NCBI GenBank assembly: GCA_021770005.1
Contig: JAETRV010000008.1
Location: 16,687-80,686 of the forward strand
Length of the DNA: 64,000 nucleotides
Source of the DNA: Anaerotruncus sp.
GTDB taxonomy: Bacteria > Bacillota > Clostridia > Oscillospirales > Ruminococcaceae
Reading direction: 5' to 3'
Positions 10,211 to 17,458 of the stretch are shown here, one piece after another. The number at the start of each line of letters is the position of its first letter. Within the stretch, counting starts at the first letter, position 1. The notes beneath the pieces were generated by a model. It saw nothing but the letters and a program-made list of their open reading frames with translations. It was not told the DNA's origin and did no database searches. Made by a program: the position numbers and the translations under genes.

Positions 10211-10413
10211 GAGCCTATTCAAAATCTAAAGCTTTACGCGATTTTTTGAAAAAAATCGCGGTTTCCAAAGGCAGAGCCTTTGGCCGCGCTTCGCAAAGCG
10301 CGGAATACTTTATCCTGAGGAGCGCTTTTTTCCGGTGAATTGCCGCCCTTGGGCGGCAAGAGGGGGCTTTTTGCAAGTGAAAAAGCCCTCTGCAAAAGAT
10401 TCTGAACAGGCTC
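10211..10413 (+). repeat. MITE-like palindromic repeat, copy A
   Basis: About 203 bases with imperfect terminal inverted repeats: left GAGCCTATTCAAAATC, right GATTCTGAACAGGCTC (14 of 16 positions pair). TTA flanks both ends and may be a target duplication. Inside is a chain of hairpins: CGCGATTTTTT/AAAAATCGCG (10237-10260), CCAAAGGC/GCCTTTGG (10265-10283), CCGCGCTT/AAGCGCGG (10284-10303), TTGCCGCC/GGCGGCAA (10340-10359), and GAGGGGGCTTTTT/AAAAAGCCCTC (10360-10391). It has no open reading frame of note. A second, clearly homologous copy lies at 32633-32838. A mini-copy (AGAGCCTAT ... ATAGGCTTT) follows at about 10416-10440. Confidence 0.8.
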
Positions 10414-10479
10414 TTAGAGCCTATATCTTGAATAGGCTTTATTCGATTGACTGCTATCATAGTCACCCATAGCATGCAA

Positions 10480-10523
10480 AAAATAAATCTCAACCATCTT
10501 TGATGGCTGGGATTTATTTTTTT
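10480..10523. terminator. Bidirectional hairpin with T-runs on both strands
   Basis: Stem AAATAAATCTCAACCATC / GATGGCTGGGATTTATTT with TTTTTTT on the plus side and T-rich sequence on the minus side. It could insulate the repeat region from the SDR-TRAP operon downstream. Confidence 0.6.
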
Positions 10524-10628
10524 GATATGATTTTGAAGTATTATTGAAAAATCAAATAGAAATATGCCGTCAAAATCACTAAAATAAAGTATTTATTATT
10601 AGAAAAATAGTAAAAAATAAAAAAACCA

Positions 10629-10658
10629 TTGACTTTTAGGGTATATAGAGTGTATATT
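10629..10658 (+). promoter_or_regulatory. Sigma-A promoter for the SDR-TRAP cluster
   Basis: TTGACT (10629-10634), an 18-base spacer, and TATATT (10653-10658) lie in an AT-rich stretch about 105 bases before the first SDR gene. This 10440-10700 region is much more AT-rich than the flanking DNA and holds no gene. Confidence 0.65.
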
Positions 10659-10766
10659 GGTTTTGTGGTCTGATGGATTGATAATAAATCGGCCAAAACA
10701 AACCACGTAAAAGGAGGGCAATGATTCAAGGGACAGAAGAGGAAGGAAGAAAGGAAGGGATGAACG

Positions 10767-11513
10767 ATAAGACTGCAAGGTAAAAAAGCGATAATCACTG
10801 GCAGTGCCAGTGGTTTTGGCAAAGAGACAGCGCTCCTTTTTGCGCGAGAAGGAGCGGAAATTGCACTCTTGGACATCAATGCCGAAGCAGCACAGGGCGT
10901 GGCTGCCGAAATTACAGAGGCAGGCGGTCGGGCGCATGTGGTGCGGGTAGATGTTTCAGACGAAGCGAGTGTAAAAGCGGCATTCTCTCAAGCGCTCGAG
11001 CAGATGCAGGCAGTGGATATCCTGATTAACTGTGCAGGATATGGAAGAAGCGCCAAGATTCAGGATTTGACATTGGAACAGTGGCAGCGGCTGATTGATG
11101 TGAATATGACCGGCACCTTCTTATGCTGCCGAGAGATCATTCCACACATGATCGAGAGGCAATATGGCAAGATTGTCAATTTGGCTTCGATCTGCGCACA
11201 GACCGGCCGTATGGTCGCAGTCGACTATGCGGGATCAAAAAGCGGCATCGTGGGCATAACAAGAGCGCTGGCCCTTCAGGTGGCGGCAGATGGCATCAAT
11301 GTCAATGCGATTGCGCCAGGACCCGTTGTCACTCCTCTCTTTGAGAAGAACTACACAACGGAACAGATGAACAATCTTCTCAGAACGATCCCCTTCAAGC
11401 GCAAGGGCACCCCGGCAGATATTGCAAATCTCCTGCTGTTCCTCTCCAGCGATGAGAGCGGATGGATCACAGGGGAAGTCATCGCGATCAATGGCGGCGC
11501 TTTTATCGGGTGA
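10767..11513 (+). CDS. Short-chain dehydrogenase/reductase (first SDR of the TRAP cluster)
   Basis: NAD(P)-dependent oxidoreductase of the classical SDR family, about 248 residues. The Rossmann cofactor motif is GSASGFGK (near residue 11), then NCAG, the active-site region with the YAGSK Tyr-Lys pair, and a C-terminal ITGEVIAINGG typical of FabG-like SDRs. The frame has no ATG before the glycine motif: an upstream stop is at 10761-10763, and only ATA 10767 or CTG 10773 could start. ATG 10760, just after AAGGAAGG, is one frame off and stops after seven codons, so either the start is non-canonical or a one-base indel separates start and body. It lies at the head of the TRAP cluster. Confidence 0.8.
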   Translation: MRLQGKKAIITGSASGFGKETALLFAREGAEIALLDINAEAAQGVAAEITEAGGRAHVVRVDVSDEASVKAAFSQALEQMQAVDILINCAGYGRSAKIQDLTLEQWQRLIDVNMTGTFLCCREIIPHMIERQYGKIVNLASICAQTGRMVAVDYAGSKSGIVGITRALALQVAADGINVNAIAPGPVVTPLFEKNYTTEQMNNLLRTIPFKRKGTPADIANLLLFLSSDESGWITGEVIAINGGAFIG

Positions 11514-11612
11514 CCTGGCGGAATGGGAACAGAAGCAAACCGGGAGTTCAGGCTTTCGGTTTCAGGACAGAAAGAGGCTTCCATAAAAACGATACGAATT
11601 GGAGGAATTATG

Positions 11613-12707
11613 ATGAAGATGAAGAAAAGAACCCTGAGTTTGGTCTCCTCACTCCTGGTTGCGGCTTTTCTGACAGCCTGCGGACAGGGTGCAGCCCCTT
11701 CCGCTCCCGCGAGTAGTGCAGCTCCCAGCCAGCCGGCAGCGCAGTCGCAGGCATCGTCTGCCCCAGCAGCGGATAGTTCTGCGGATTTCCCTGAAATGAC
11801 CATCAATGTCGGACACAGTGTTGCAACCGACCACGGATACCACAAGGGACTGGAACAGTTCAAAGCCACGGTAGAAGAGAAAACCGGCGGCAAGGTAAAG
11901 GTAGAAATCCACGCCTCCTCGTCTCTGGGTTCCGAGCGCGAGATGATCGAAGCGCTTCAGCTGGGCACGCTCGAGATGTGCTTGGCGGCAACCTCCCAGC
12001 TCACCAGCTTTGTACCGCAGTACCAGGTGTTTGACCTTCCCTATATCTTCACCAGCAGGGATCAGGCGTGGGATACGCTCGATGGGGAACTGGGCGAAGA
12101 GATGCTCGATATGCTGGAAAGCAAAGGGCTGGTAGGGCTTGGCTTCTACGAAGTCGGTTTCAGAAACTTCACCAACAGCATCAACCCGATTAACACACCC
12201 GCAGATGTTTCCGGCAAAAAGTTCCGCACCATGGAGACACCGGTTCACGTGCAGGCGATTGGTTACTGGGGCGGCAACGCGATTTCGATGCCGATCGGCG
12301 AGGTCTACACCGCGCTTCAGACCAAGACCATCGACGGGCAGGAGAACCCGCTTTCGATCATTCTGTCTCAGAAACTGTACGAGGTTCAGAAATATATCTC
12401 GGTTTCCGAGCATTTTTACACCGGCACCCCGCTGCTGATCTCCAAAACGCTTTGGGATCAGATGACTCCAGAGCTCCAGGCGATCATTGTAGAGGCCGCG
12501 CATGGTGGCCGCGACGTCTGCCGTCAGACCAACCTGGCTGCTGAAGAAGCTGCAATCGGTGTGTTTGAGGAATATGGCTGTGAGATCAATGAGGCGGACA
12601 AGGATGCATTTAAGGCGACTGCCAATGATATCTATGCAATGTTCGCGGACGAGATCGGGCAGGATCTGATTGATAAATTTGTAGCTGCTGCGGAAAATTA
12701 TAAGTAA
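11613..12707 (+). CDS. dctP: TRAP transporter substrate-binding lipoprotein (DctP family)
   Basis: Extracytoplasmic solute receptor of a TRAP transporter, which brings organic acids or related anions in with a sodium gradient. The N-terminus MKMKKRTLSLVSS is followed by a hydrophobic stretch and the lipobox LTAC, so it is a lipoprotein anchored to the membrane. A Ser/Ala/Pro/Gln-rich linker follows, then the DctP fold with EREMIEALQLGTLEMCL, VFDLPYIF, a conserved Arg in KKFRTMETPVH, and the NAISMPIGEVYTALQTKTID region. Two Met codons compete (11610, 11613); GGAGGA at 11601-11606 is better spaced for 11613. Substrate unknown. Confidence 0.92.
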   Translation: MKMKKRTLSLVSSLLVAAFLTACGQGAAPSAPASSAAPSQPAAQSQASSAPAADSSADFPEMTINVGHSVATDHGYHKGLEQFKATVEEKTGGKVKVEIHASSSLGSEREMIEALQLGTLEMCLAATSQLTSFVPQYQVFDLPYIFTSRDQAWDTLDGELGEEMLDMLESKGLVGLGFYEVGFRNFTNSINPINTPADVSGKKFRTMETPVHVQAIGYWGGNAISMPIGEVYTALQTKTIDGQENPLSIILSQKLYEVQKYISVSEHFYTGTPLLISKTLWDQMTPELQAIIVEAAHGGRDVCRQTNLAAEEAAIGVFEEYGCEINEADKDAFKATANDIYAMFADEIGQDLIDKFVAAAENYK

Positions 12708-12721
12708 CCGGATCAGCGCGG

Positions 12722-12753
12722 TGCTGCGGCAGACATCCTCCCGTCTGCCGCAG
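12722..12753 (+). terminator. Stem-loop between dctP and dctQ
   Basis: GCTGCGGCAGAC / GTCTGCCGCAGC hairpin right after dctP without a strong T-run. Such a structure could stabilise the receptor mRNA or reduce read-through, so that dctP is made in excess over the permease genes. Confidence 0.6.
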
Positions 12754-12770
12754 CTTCCATCAGGACTAGT

Positions 12771-12822
12771 GGCTGTTTGAAAAATCGACCCCACCATCTT
12801 GTTCGCTATTTTCAAACAAGCC
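12771..12822 (+). repeat. Small inverted-repeat element (solo ends)
   Basis: GGCTGTTTGAAAA (12771-12783) and TTTTCAAACAAGCC (12808-12821) face each other over 24 bases. The same 13-base end occurs at 46624-46636. It resembles the ends of the larger repeats at 10.2 and 32.6 kb and may be a deletion form of a related element. Confidence 0.45.
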
Positions 12823-12895
12823 CTAAAAAAACGACGAAAGGAGCGTATGTTTACACTCGTTTTTCTGGGTGTGGAGCATACATGTGTATGTGATT

Positions 12896-13390
12896 ATGCT
12901 CAAAACCATTGAGAACATCCTGAACACAGTGGAAAAAATCTTTTTGCAGATTCTTTTTGTCGCCATGACCCTTGTTGTTCTGATCGCCGTATTTAACCGG
13001 ATCACTGTCAATGCGCAGATGGCTTGGTCGGACGAGTTGTCCCGATACCTGTTCGTATGGCTCACGTTTATCGCTGCGGCCTATGCAGCGGGCGGGAAAG
13101 CCCATATCGGCGTTACAGCTCTGGTTGACATCTTTCCTCACCCATTGAAAAGGGCGGTCGAACTGTTGACCTATCTTCTCTGCCTGGGTTTGAGCATCAT
13201 TCTCGTCTATTTTACGGCGATTATCATGCGGACACAGATCCAATATGGACAGATTTCCCCCTCTTTGCGCCTGCCAATGCAGTACGCATATGCGGGGATG
13301 GCAGTCGGAGGGATTTTCATGGCGGTCCACTTCATTCTGCATATCTGCAATTTCTTCGCAAAGCCAAATTCCGAGGAGAAAGGGGAATAG
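12896..13390 (+). CDS. dctQ: TRAP transporter small permease (DctQ family)
   Basis: Small membrane subunit of the TRAP transporter, 164 residues with four predicted helices; the first follows MLKTIENILNTVEKIFLQIL. AMAWSDELSRY-like and LFVWLTFIAAAYA segments are typical of DctQ. ATG 12896 gives the standard N-terminus but has no Shine-Dalgarno of its own. A good site, AAAGGAG (12837-12843), instead serves ATG 12847 in another frame, whose 21-codon ORF ends at 12912 inside dctQ, so translation may be coupled. The gene sits directly before dctM. Confidence 0.9.
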   Translation: MLKTIENILNTVEKIFLQILFVAMTLVVLIAVFNRITVNAQMAWSDELSRYLFVWLTFIAAAYAAGGKAHIGVTALVDIFPHPLKRAVELLTYLLCLGLSIILVYFTAIIMRTQIQYGQISPSLRLPMQYAYAGMAVGGIFMAVHFILHICNFFAKPNSEEKGE

Positions 13391-13391
13391 T

Positions 13392-14657
13392 ATGTCGGCA
13401 TTGATTCTTTTGGGTTCCTTTATGGTTCTGGTCGCCTTCGGCATCCCAATCGCGTTCTGCACAGGGTTGTCTGCGCTGATCTCGCTGGTTGTCGCAGGGA
13501 CCCCACTCAGCGCGGTTGCACAACGGGTCTTTGCCGCGACCGATTCGTTTACCCTGCTGGCAATCCCATTTTTCATGCTTTCCGGCAAACTGATGGAGTA
13601 CGGCGGTATCTCCAAGCGGATCATCCGGCTGGTTGAGACACTCGTTGGGTATGTCGCTGGCGGCATGGCGGTGGTTTCAACCGTCGCATGTATGTTTTTC
13701 GGCGCGGTTTGCGGCTCCTCCACCGGTACGGTCGCCGCAATCGGCTCGATTATGATGCCGTCGATGGAAGAGAACAACTACGACAAAGGGTTTGCCGGAG
13801 CGGTGATCTCCACCGCGGGTTCGCTGGGCATCCTGATCCCGCCGAGCATCCCCATGATTATCTATGCGGTTTCGCAGGGTGCGTCGGTCTCCGACCTGTT
13901 CACAGCGGGAATCGAGGTTGGGGTGATCTCCGGCGTGGCGCTGATTATCTACATCATGATCAAGTCGAAACGGTGTGGATACAAAGGGCTGGATACCCGT
14001 CCAAGTTTTCAGGAAGTCTGGGTTGCTTTCAAAGACGCGATTCTGGCGCTTTTGATGCCGGTCATCATTCTTGGCGGTATCTACGGCGGTTTCTTTACCC
14101 CGACCGAGGCGGCAGCGGTTGCCTGCTTGTACGGGTTTATTGTGGGCTGCTTTGTCTATAAGCAGTTCCGGTTCAGCGATGTCCCAGAGATCATCCTGGT
14201 TTCGGCCAAAAACACGGCGACGGTCATGTTTATCATCGCGACCTCTTCGCTGTTTGGTTGGCAGATGACCATTTTGCAGATTCCACAGTCGATCGCAACC
14301 GGTATCCTCTCGGTTACCACCAGCAAAATCCTGATCATCCTGATTATGCTGGTATTCCTGGTGATCGTGGGCACCTTCATGGAAGGAAACGCCTACCTGG
14401 TGATTCTCGCCCCGCTGCTGGCGCCGATTGCCACCGCGTTGGGGCTGAGCCTGGTGCAGTTTGGTCTGGTCATGGTCGTCTCGATCTGTGTCGGCACGAT
14501 TACGCCGCCTTTGGGGCTGAATATGTTCTGTATCTGCGGAATCTATGATGTAAAAATCGAGCAGGTGATCAAAAACATCATCCCGTTTGTTTTGATTATG
14601 ATCGGGGTTTTGATGCTGGTTGCGTTTGTACCGGCGGCAAGTATGCTGTTTTTGTAA
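13392..14657 (+). CDS. dctM: TRAP transporter large permease (DctM family)
   Basis: Main ion-coupled translocation subunit, 421 residues with about 12 hydrophobic segments. Recognisable family motifs are IPFFMLSGKLMEYGGI, FGAVCGSSTGTVAAIGSIM, GSLGILIPPSIPMIIYA and GTITPPLGLNMF. The frame is open from 13245, but ATG 13392, one base after the dctQ stop with AAAGGGG upstream, is the natural start. With dctP and dctQ it forms a complete transporter. Confidence 0.95.
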   Translation: MSALILLGSFMVLVAFGIPIAFCTGLSALISLVVAGTPLSAVAQRVFAATDSFTLLAIPFFMLSGKLMEYGGISKRIIRLVETLVGYVAGGMAVVSTVACMFFGAVCGSSTGTVAAIGSIMMPSMEENNYDKGFAGAVISTAGSLGILIPPSIPMIIYAVSQGASVSDLFTAGIEVGVISGVALIIYIMIKSKRCGYKGLDTRPSFQEVWVAFKDAILALLMPVIILGGIYGGFFTPTEAAAVACLYGFIVGCFVYKQFRFSDVPEIILVSAKNTATVMFIIATSSLFGWQMTILQIPQSIATGILSVTTSKILIILIMLVFLVIVGTFMEGNAYLVILAPLLAPIATALGLSLVQFGLVMVVSICVGTITPPLGLNMFCICGIYDVKIEQVIKNIIPFVLIMIGVLMLVAFVPAASMLFL

Positions 14658-14678
14658 TGCGAGAAAGGAAGGAACTCT

Positions 14679-15443
14679 ATGGCATTTCATCTTGAGAATA
14701 GGGTGGTTTTCATCTCCGGCGGGGCAGGGGATATCGGCAGCGCGATTGTCAAAGGCTTTGTGGACGAAAGCTGCCGGATCATCCTCGGTGACCTGAATCT
14801 GGAAGCGGCGGAAAACCTGAAAGCGCAGTTCCCGGAGGCGGATATCTACCCTCTGCAAACCGATATTACCGACGAAAGCTCGATTGAGCAGGCGGTCAAG
14901 ACGGTTGGGAAGCTCTACGGCCGAGTGGATACATTAGTCAATGTGGCGGGCATCCTCTGCCGCAAATCGGTATTTGAGACCGAAAAGAGCGATTTTGAAA
15001 AATCAATGGCAGTAAACGTAATTGGCGCGTTCCTGCTGACCAAAGCGATGATCCCGCTGCTCAAAGAGAGCGACAGCGGGTCGGTCATCAACATCAGCAG
15101 CCTAAACGGATCAGCGGCAGCCGAGAACCGGATTGTCTACGGCGCGACCAAGGCGGCTCTGGATATGATTTCTAAATCCTTTGCTTTGGAACTGGGCGAG
15201 TTCGGAATCACCGTAAACTCGATTGCGCCCGGCGTCGTAGACAGCAAGATGTGCCGGGTGCGCCTGAACACAGAGGAAAAGGTGCAGGCATTCTGCCGCT
15301 ACATCCCGCTTGGACGCCTCACGACGCCGGAGGATGTTGCTGGATGCACCCTTTTCCTGGCCTCCTCCTATGCGCGCGGCATCACTGGTGATGTGATGTT
15401 GGTAGATGGCGGTATCATTGCAAGGCAGGCACTGCCTAGATAA
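14679..15443 (+). CDS. Short-chain dehydrogenase/reductase (second SDR of the TRAP cluster)
   Basis: Classical SDR, 254 residues. Cofactor motif GGAGDIGSAI near residue 12, NVAG near residue 89, a catalytic Ser-Tyr-Lys region with SSLNGSAAAENRIVYGATK, and ITGDVMLVDGG at the end. D39 after the second strand (ILGDLN) suggests a preference for NAD(H) over NADP(H). ATG 14679 has GAAAGGAAGG upstream, 21 bases after dctM. It is distinct in sequence from the first SDR, so the two probably catalyse different steps on the imported compound. Confidence 0.88.
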   Translation: MAFHLENRVVFISGGAGDIGSAIVKGFVDESCRIILGDLNLEAAENLKAQFPEADIYPLQTDITDESSIEQAVKTVGKLYGRVDTLVNVAGILCRKSVFETEKSDFEKSMAVNVIGAFLLTKAMIPLLKESDSGSVINISSLNGSAAAENRIVYGATKAALDMISKSFALELGEFGITVNSIAPGVVDSKMCRVRLNTEEKVQAFCRYIPLGRLTTPEDVAGCTLFLASSYARGITGDVMLVDGGIIARQALPR

Positions 15444-15451
15444 ATCCAATA

Positions 15452-15483
15452 GCCCCCTTGGGGCAGGAATGCTGCAAGGGGGC
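15452..15483 (+). terminator. GC-rich stem-loop after the second SDR
   Basis: GCCCCCTTG / CAAGGGGGC stem with a 14-base loop, lacking a clear T-run; a possible partial terminator or processing site between the two halves of the cluster. Confidence 0.5.
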
Positions 15484-15567
15484 CGCTTAAAGCAGGTTTG
15501 TTTCGGGCTTGACGGCTGGCAAACGCACTTTGCGCAGGGATGGACTTTGTCCTTTATCTTCAAAATA

Positions 15568-15593
15568 ATAGAAAATATTTAAATATTTTCTAT
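15568..15593. promoter_or_regulatory. Perfect 26-bp palindrome before the C_GCAxxG_C_C gene
   Basis: Arm ATAGAAAATATTT followed at once by its exact reverse complement, 34 bases before the start codon, in a short AT-rich stretch. It could be an operator for a dimeric regulator or, in RNA, a hairpin. Confidence 0.6.
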
Positions 15594-15626
15594 ATTAAAG
15601 TCTTTATCTTATGGAGGGATCAAATT

Positions 15627-16136
15627 ATGGAAAATGTAAATTCTGTCAAAAAACTGGCCTATGATCTCGCTTATTTCTACGAGAAGGAATACGGCTGCTG
15701 TTCACAGTGTGTTGTGGGCGCAATCAAAAACACGATCGGCAGCAGGATTTCGGATGATGTGTTCAAATCCGCCACAGGGCTTGGTGCAGGGCTTGCAGGT
15801 GCGGGATATGCGTGCGGCGCGCTCACCGGTGGGATTATGGCGCTGAGTTGCTTTGTCGGCCGCGACATCTCGGATTTCCCGGACCCGGAAGGAATCCGGT
15901 TCAAGACCTTCCAGCTGTCCCGCCGCCTGGTCGACAAATTCGAGGCGGAATACGGGGAGTGCGGCGGCGATTGTTCCGCAGTTCAGACCAAATTGATGGG
16001 CCGTTCCTACGATATTCTGAAAGGGGAGCGCGATGATTTTATCAGCGCAGGCGGGCATGACGATATCTGTCCGAGTGTCTGCGGCAAGGCAGCGGAATGG
16101 GTGGTCGAAATCCTGAACGAGGAGGGACTGATCTGA
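15627..16136 (+). CDS. C_GCAxxG_C_C family redox-type protein
   Basis: Member of the cysteine-rich C_GCAxxG_C_C family, 169 residues. Cysteines sit in EYGCCSQCVVG near the N-terminus, GYACGALTGGIMALSC in the middle, and GECGGDC and CPSVCGKAAEW at the C-terminus. Such proteins are often predicted to be redox-active or to bind metal, but the biochemical role is poorly known. The frame is open from 15540; ATG 15627 with GGAGGG 9 bases upstream is chosen. It follows the TRAP/SDR genes and precedes the lyase gene by 29 bases, so it probably acts in the same pathway. Confidence 0.85.
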   Translation: MENVNSVKKLAYDLAYFYEKEYGCCSQCVVGAIKNTIGSRISDDVFKSATGLGAGLAGAGYACGALTGGIMALSCFVGRDISDFPDPEGIRFKTFQLSRRLVDKFEAEYGECGGDCSAVQTKLMGRSYDILKGERDDFISAGGHDDICPSVCGKAAEWVVEILNEEGLI

Positions 16137-16165
16137 CAGCCGATGCGGAAAGGGGGAACGATAAG

Positions 16166-17389
16166 ATGAGTGCAACACCGTGGAAAAGTGAGAAATGGTT
16201 CACCAGTCCGTGGAACTTTGCGGACGAGGTAAAAGAAACCTACCACTTTCAGAGCAACATCAAGCTACATGATGTATCCCTGCGGGATGGGGAGCAGCAG
16301 GCCGGGTTGATCTTCAGCAAGGATGAGAAAATCGCCCTCGCGGAAAAGATGGCCGAGGTTGGGCTACATAGGATCGAAGCGGGGATGCCGGCGGTATCCC
16401 CGGACGACGAGGAAGCGATCCGCCAGATCGTCAAGCGGAACCTTGGCCCGGAGATTTTTGCTTTCTGCCGGTGCGTTAAGGACGATGTGCGGCGAGCCGC
16501 AGACCTGGGTGTGGACGGGATCGTCATTGAAATCCCGTCCAGCGACCACATGATCGAAAAAGCCTACCGCTGGGATTTGGAAAAGGCGATTCAGCTTTCG
16601 ATTGAGGCGACCGCTCTCGCAAAGGAAAAGGGGCTTTATACCGTCTTTTTCCCGATTGATATGAGCCGGGCGGATATCAACTGGGCGCTGAAACTGATTA
16701 AACGGGTCGCAGATGAGGGCCATATGGATGCACTCGCAGTTGTGGATACGTTTGGCGGCTTAAACCCCAATGCAATCCCATATCTGATCCGTACAGTCAA
16801 GAGCTATCTGGATAAGCCGGTCGAGGTGCACTTCCACGATGATTTCGGCCTCGGCAGCGCCAACACCATCATGGCACTGGCAGCCGGAGCGGATGTAGCG
16901 CACACAACCATCTCGGCGATTGGAGAGCGTGCGGGCAACACCGCTTATGAGGACGTTGCGCTCTCGCTTCTGACGATGTATGATATTGATCTTGGTTTGA
17001 AATACGATAAAATTTACGAACTTTCCAAACAGATGCGGGCATTCACCGGAATGCCGGTCCGCCCGAACAGGGGGATTGTCGGCGACGATATCATGGACAT
17101 CGAGTCGGGGATCATCACCGGCTGGTACAACAACGTCAAGGCGCATGACCCGCTGGAGCTGACCCCTTATCTGCCCGAACTGACCGGGCATCCCGACAAC
17201 CGGATTCTGCTCGGGAAGGGAAGCGGGCTGCCCAGTGTGGAGCATTATCTGGAAAAGCTCGGGATGGAGATTCCCGAGAAGCCGAAGTGCATGGAGATTC
17301 TGGATCAGGTGAAGGCACTGGCGATCCAGCACCATGGGCTTGTCTCGCAGGAAGAATTTTCGGAAATTGTCAAACAGGTTTTGCAGTAA
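16166..17389 (+). CDS. DRE-TIM metallolyase (LeuA/HMG-CoA lyase-like)
   Basis: TIM-barrel enzyme of the isopropylmalate/homocitrate synthase-HMG-CoA lyase superfamily, 407 residues. The signature HDVSLRDGEQQAG carries the catalytic Arg and metal-binding Asp, and the second metal motif is VEVHFHDDFGLGSANT. A GERAGNTAYEDV loop is like that of acyl-CoA-condensing members, but the LeuA C-terminal regulatory domain is absent. It may condense an acyl-CoA with a 2-oxo acid or cleave a hydroxy-acid; sequence does not decide. The frame opens at 16097; ATG 16166 with GAAAGGGGG upstream is the start. It is the last gene of the TRAP/SDR cluster, and no leuBCD genes are nearby. Confidence 0.82.
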   Translation: MSATPWKSEKWFTSPWNFADEVKETYHFQSNIKLHDVSLRDGEQQAGLIFSKDEKIALAEKMAEVGLHRIEAGMPAVSPDDEEAIRQIVKRNLGPEIFAFCRCVKDDVRRAADLGVDGIVIEIPSSDHMIEKAYRWDLEKAIQLSIEATALAKEKGLYTVFFPIDMSRADINWALKLIKRVADEGHMDALAVVDTFGGLNPNAIPYLIRTVKSYLDKPVEVHFHDDFGLGSANTIMALAAGADVAHTTISAIGERAGNTAYEDVALSLLTMYDIDLGLKYDKIYELSKQMRAFTGMPVRPNRGIVGDDIMDIESGIITGWYNNVKAHDPLELTPYLPELTGHPDNRILLGKGSGLPSVEHYLEKLGMEIPEKPKCMEILDQVKALAIQHHGLVSQEEFSEIVKQVLQ

Positions 17390-17404
17390 ATCCTGAAACA
17401 GCGG

Positions 17405-17440
17405 CCGCCCCCTCTGCGATTCGCAGAGGGGGCGGTTTTT
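17405..17440 (+). terminator. Rho-independent terminator ending the TRAP/SDR/lyase cluster
   Basis: CCGCCCCCTCTGC / GCAGAGGGGGCGG stem with a GATTC-type loop and TTTTT. It lies between convergent genes and ends 19 bases before the RND pump gene on the minus strand. Confidence 0.9.
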
Positions 17441-17458
17441 GGCTGGTTGCAACCAGAT

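Noticed and set aside
10414..10700. AT-rich stretch before the SDR-TRAP cluster considered as a horizontally acquired island border
   Set aside because: Only a few hundred bases differ in composition; the genes on both sides have host-like codon use, and no integrase or tRNA is present.
15451..15485. Hairpin after the second SDR considered as an attachment site or recombination site
   Set aside because: No integrase, no direct repeat partner; it reads as a simple GC stem-loop at a gene end.
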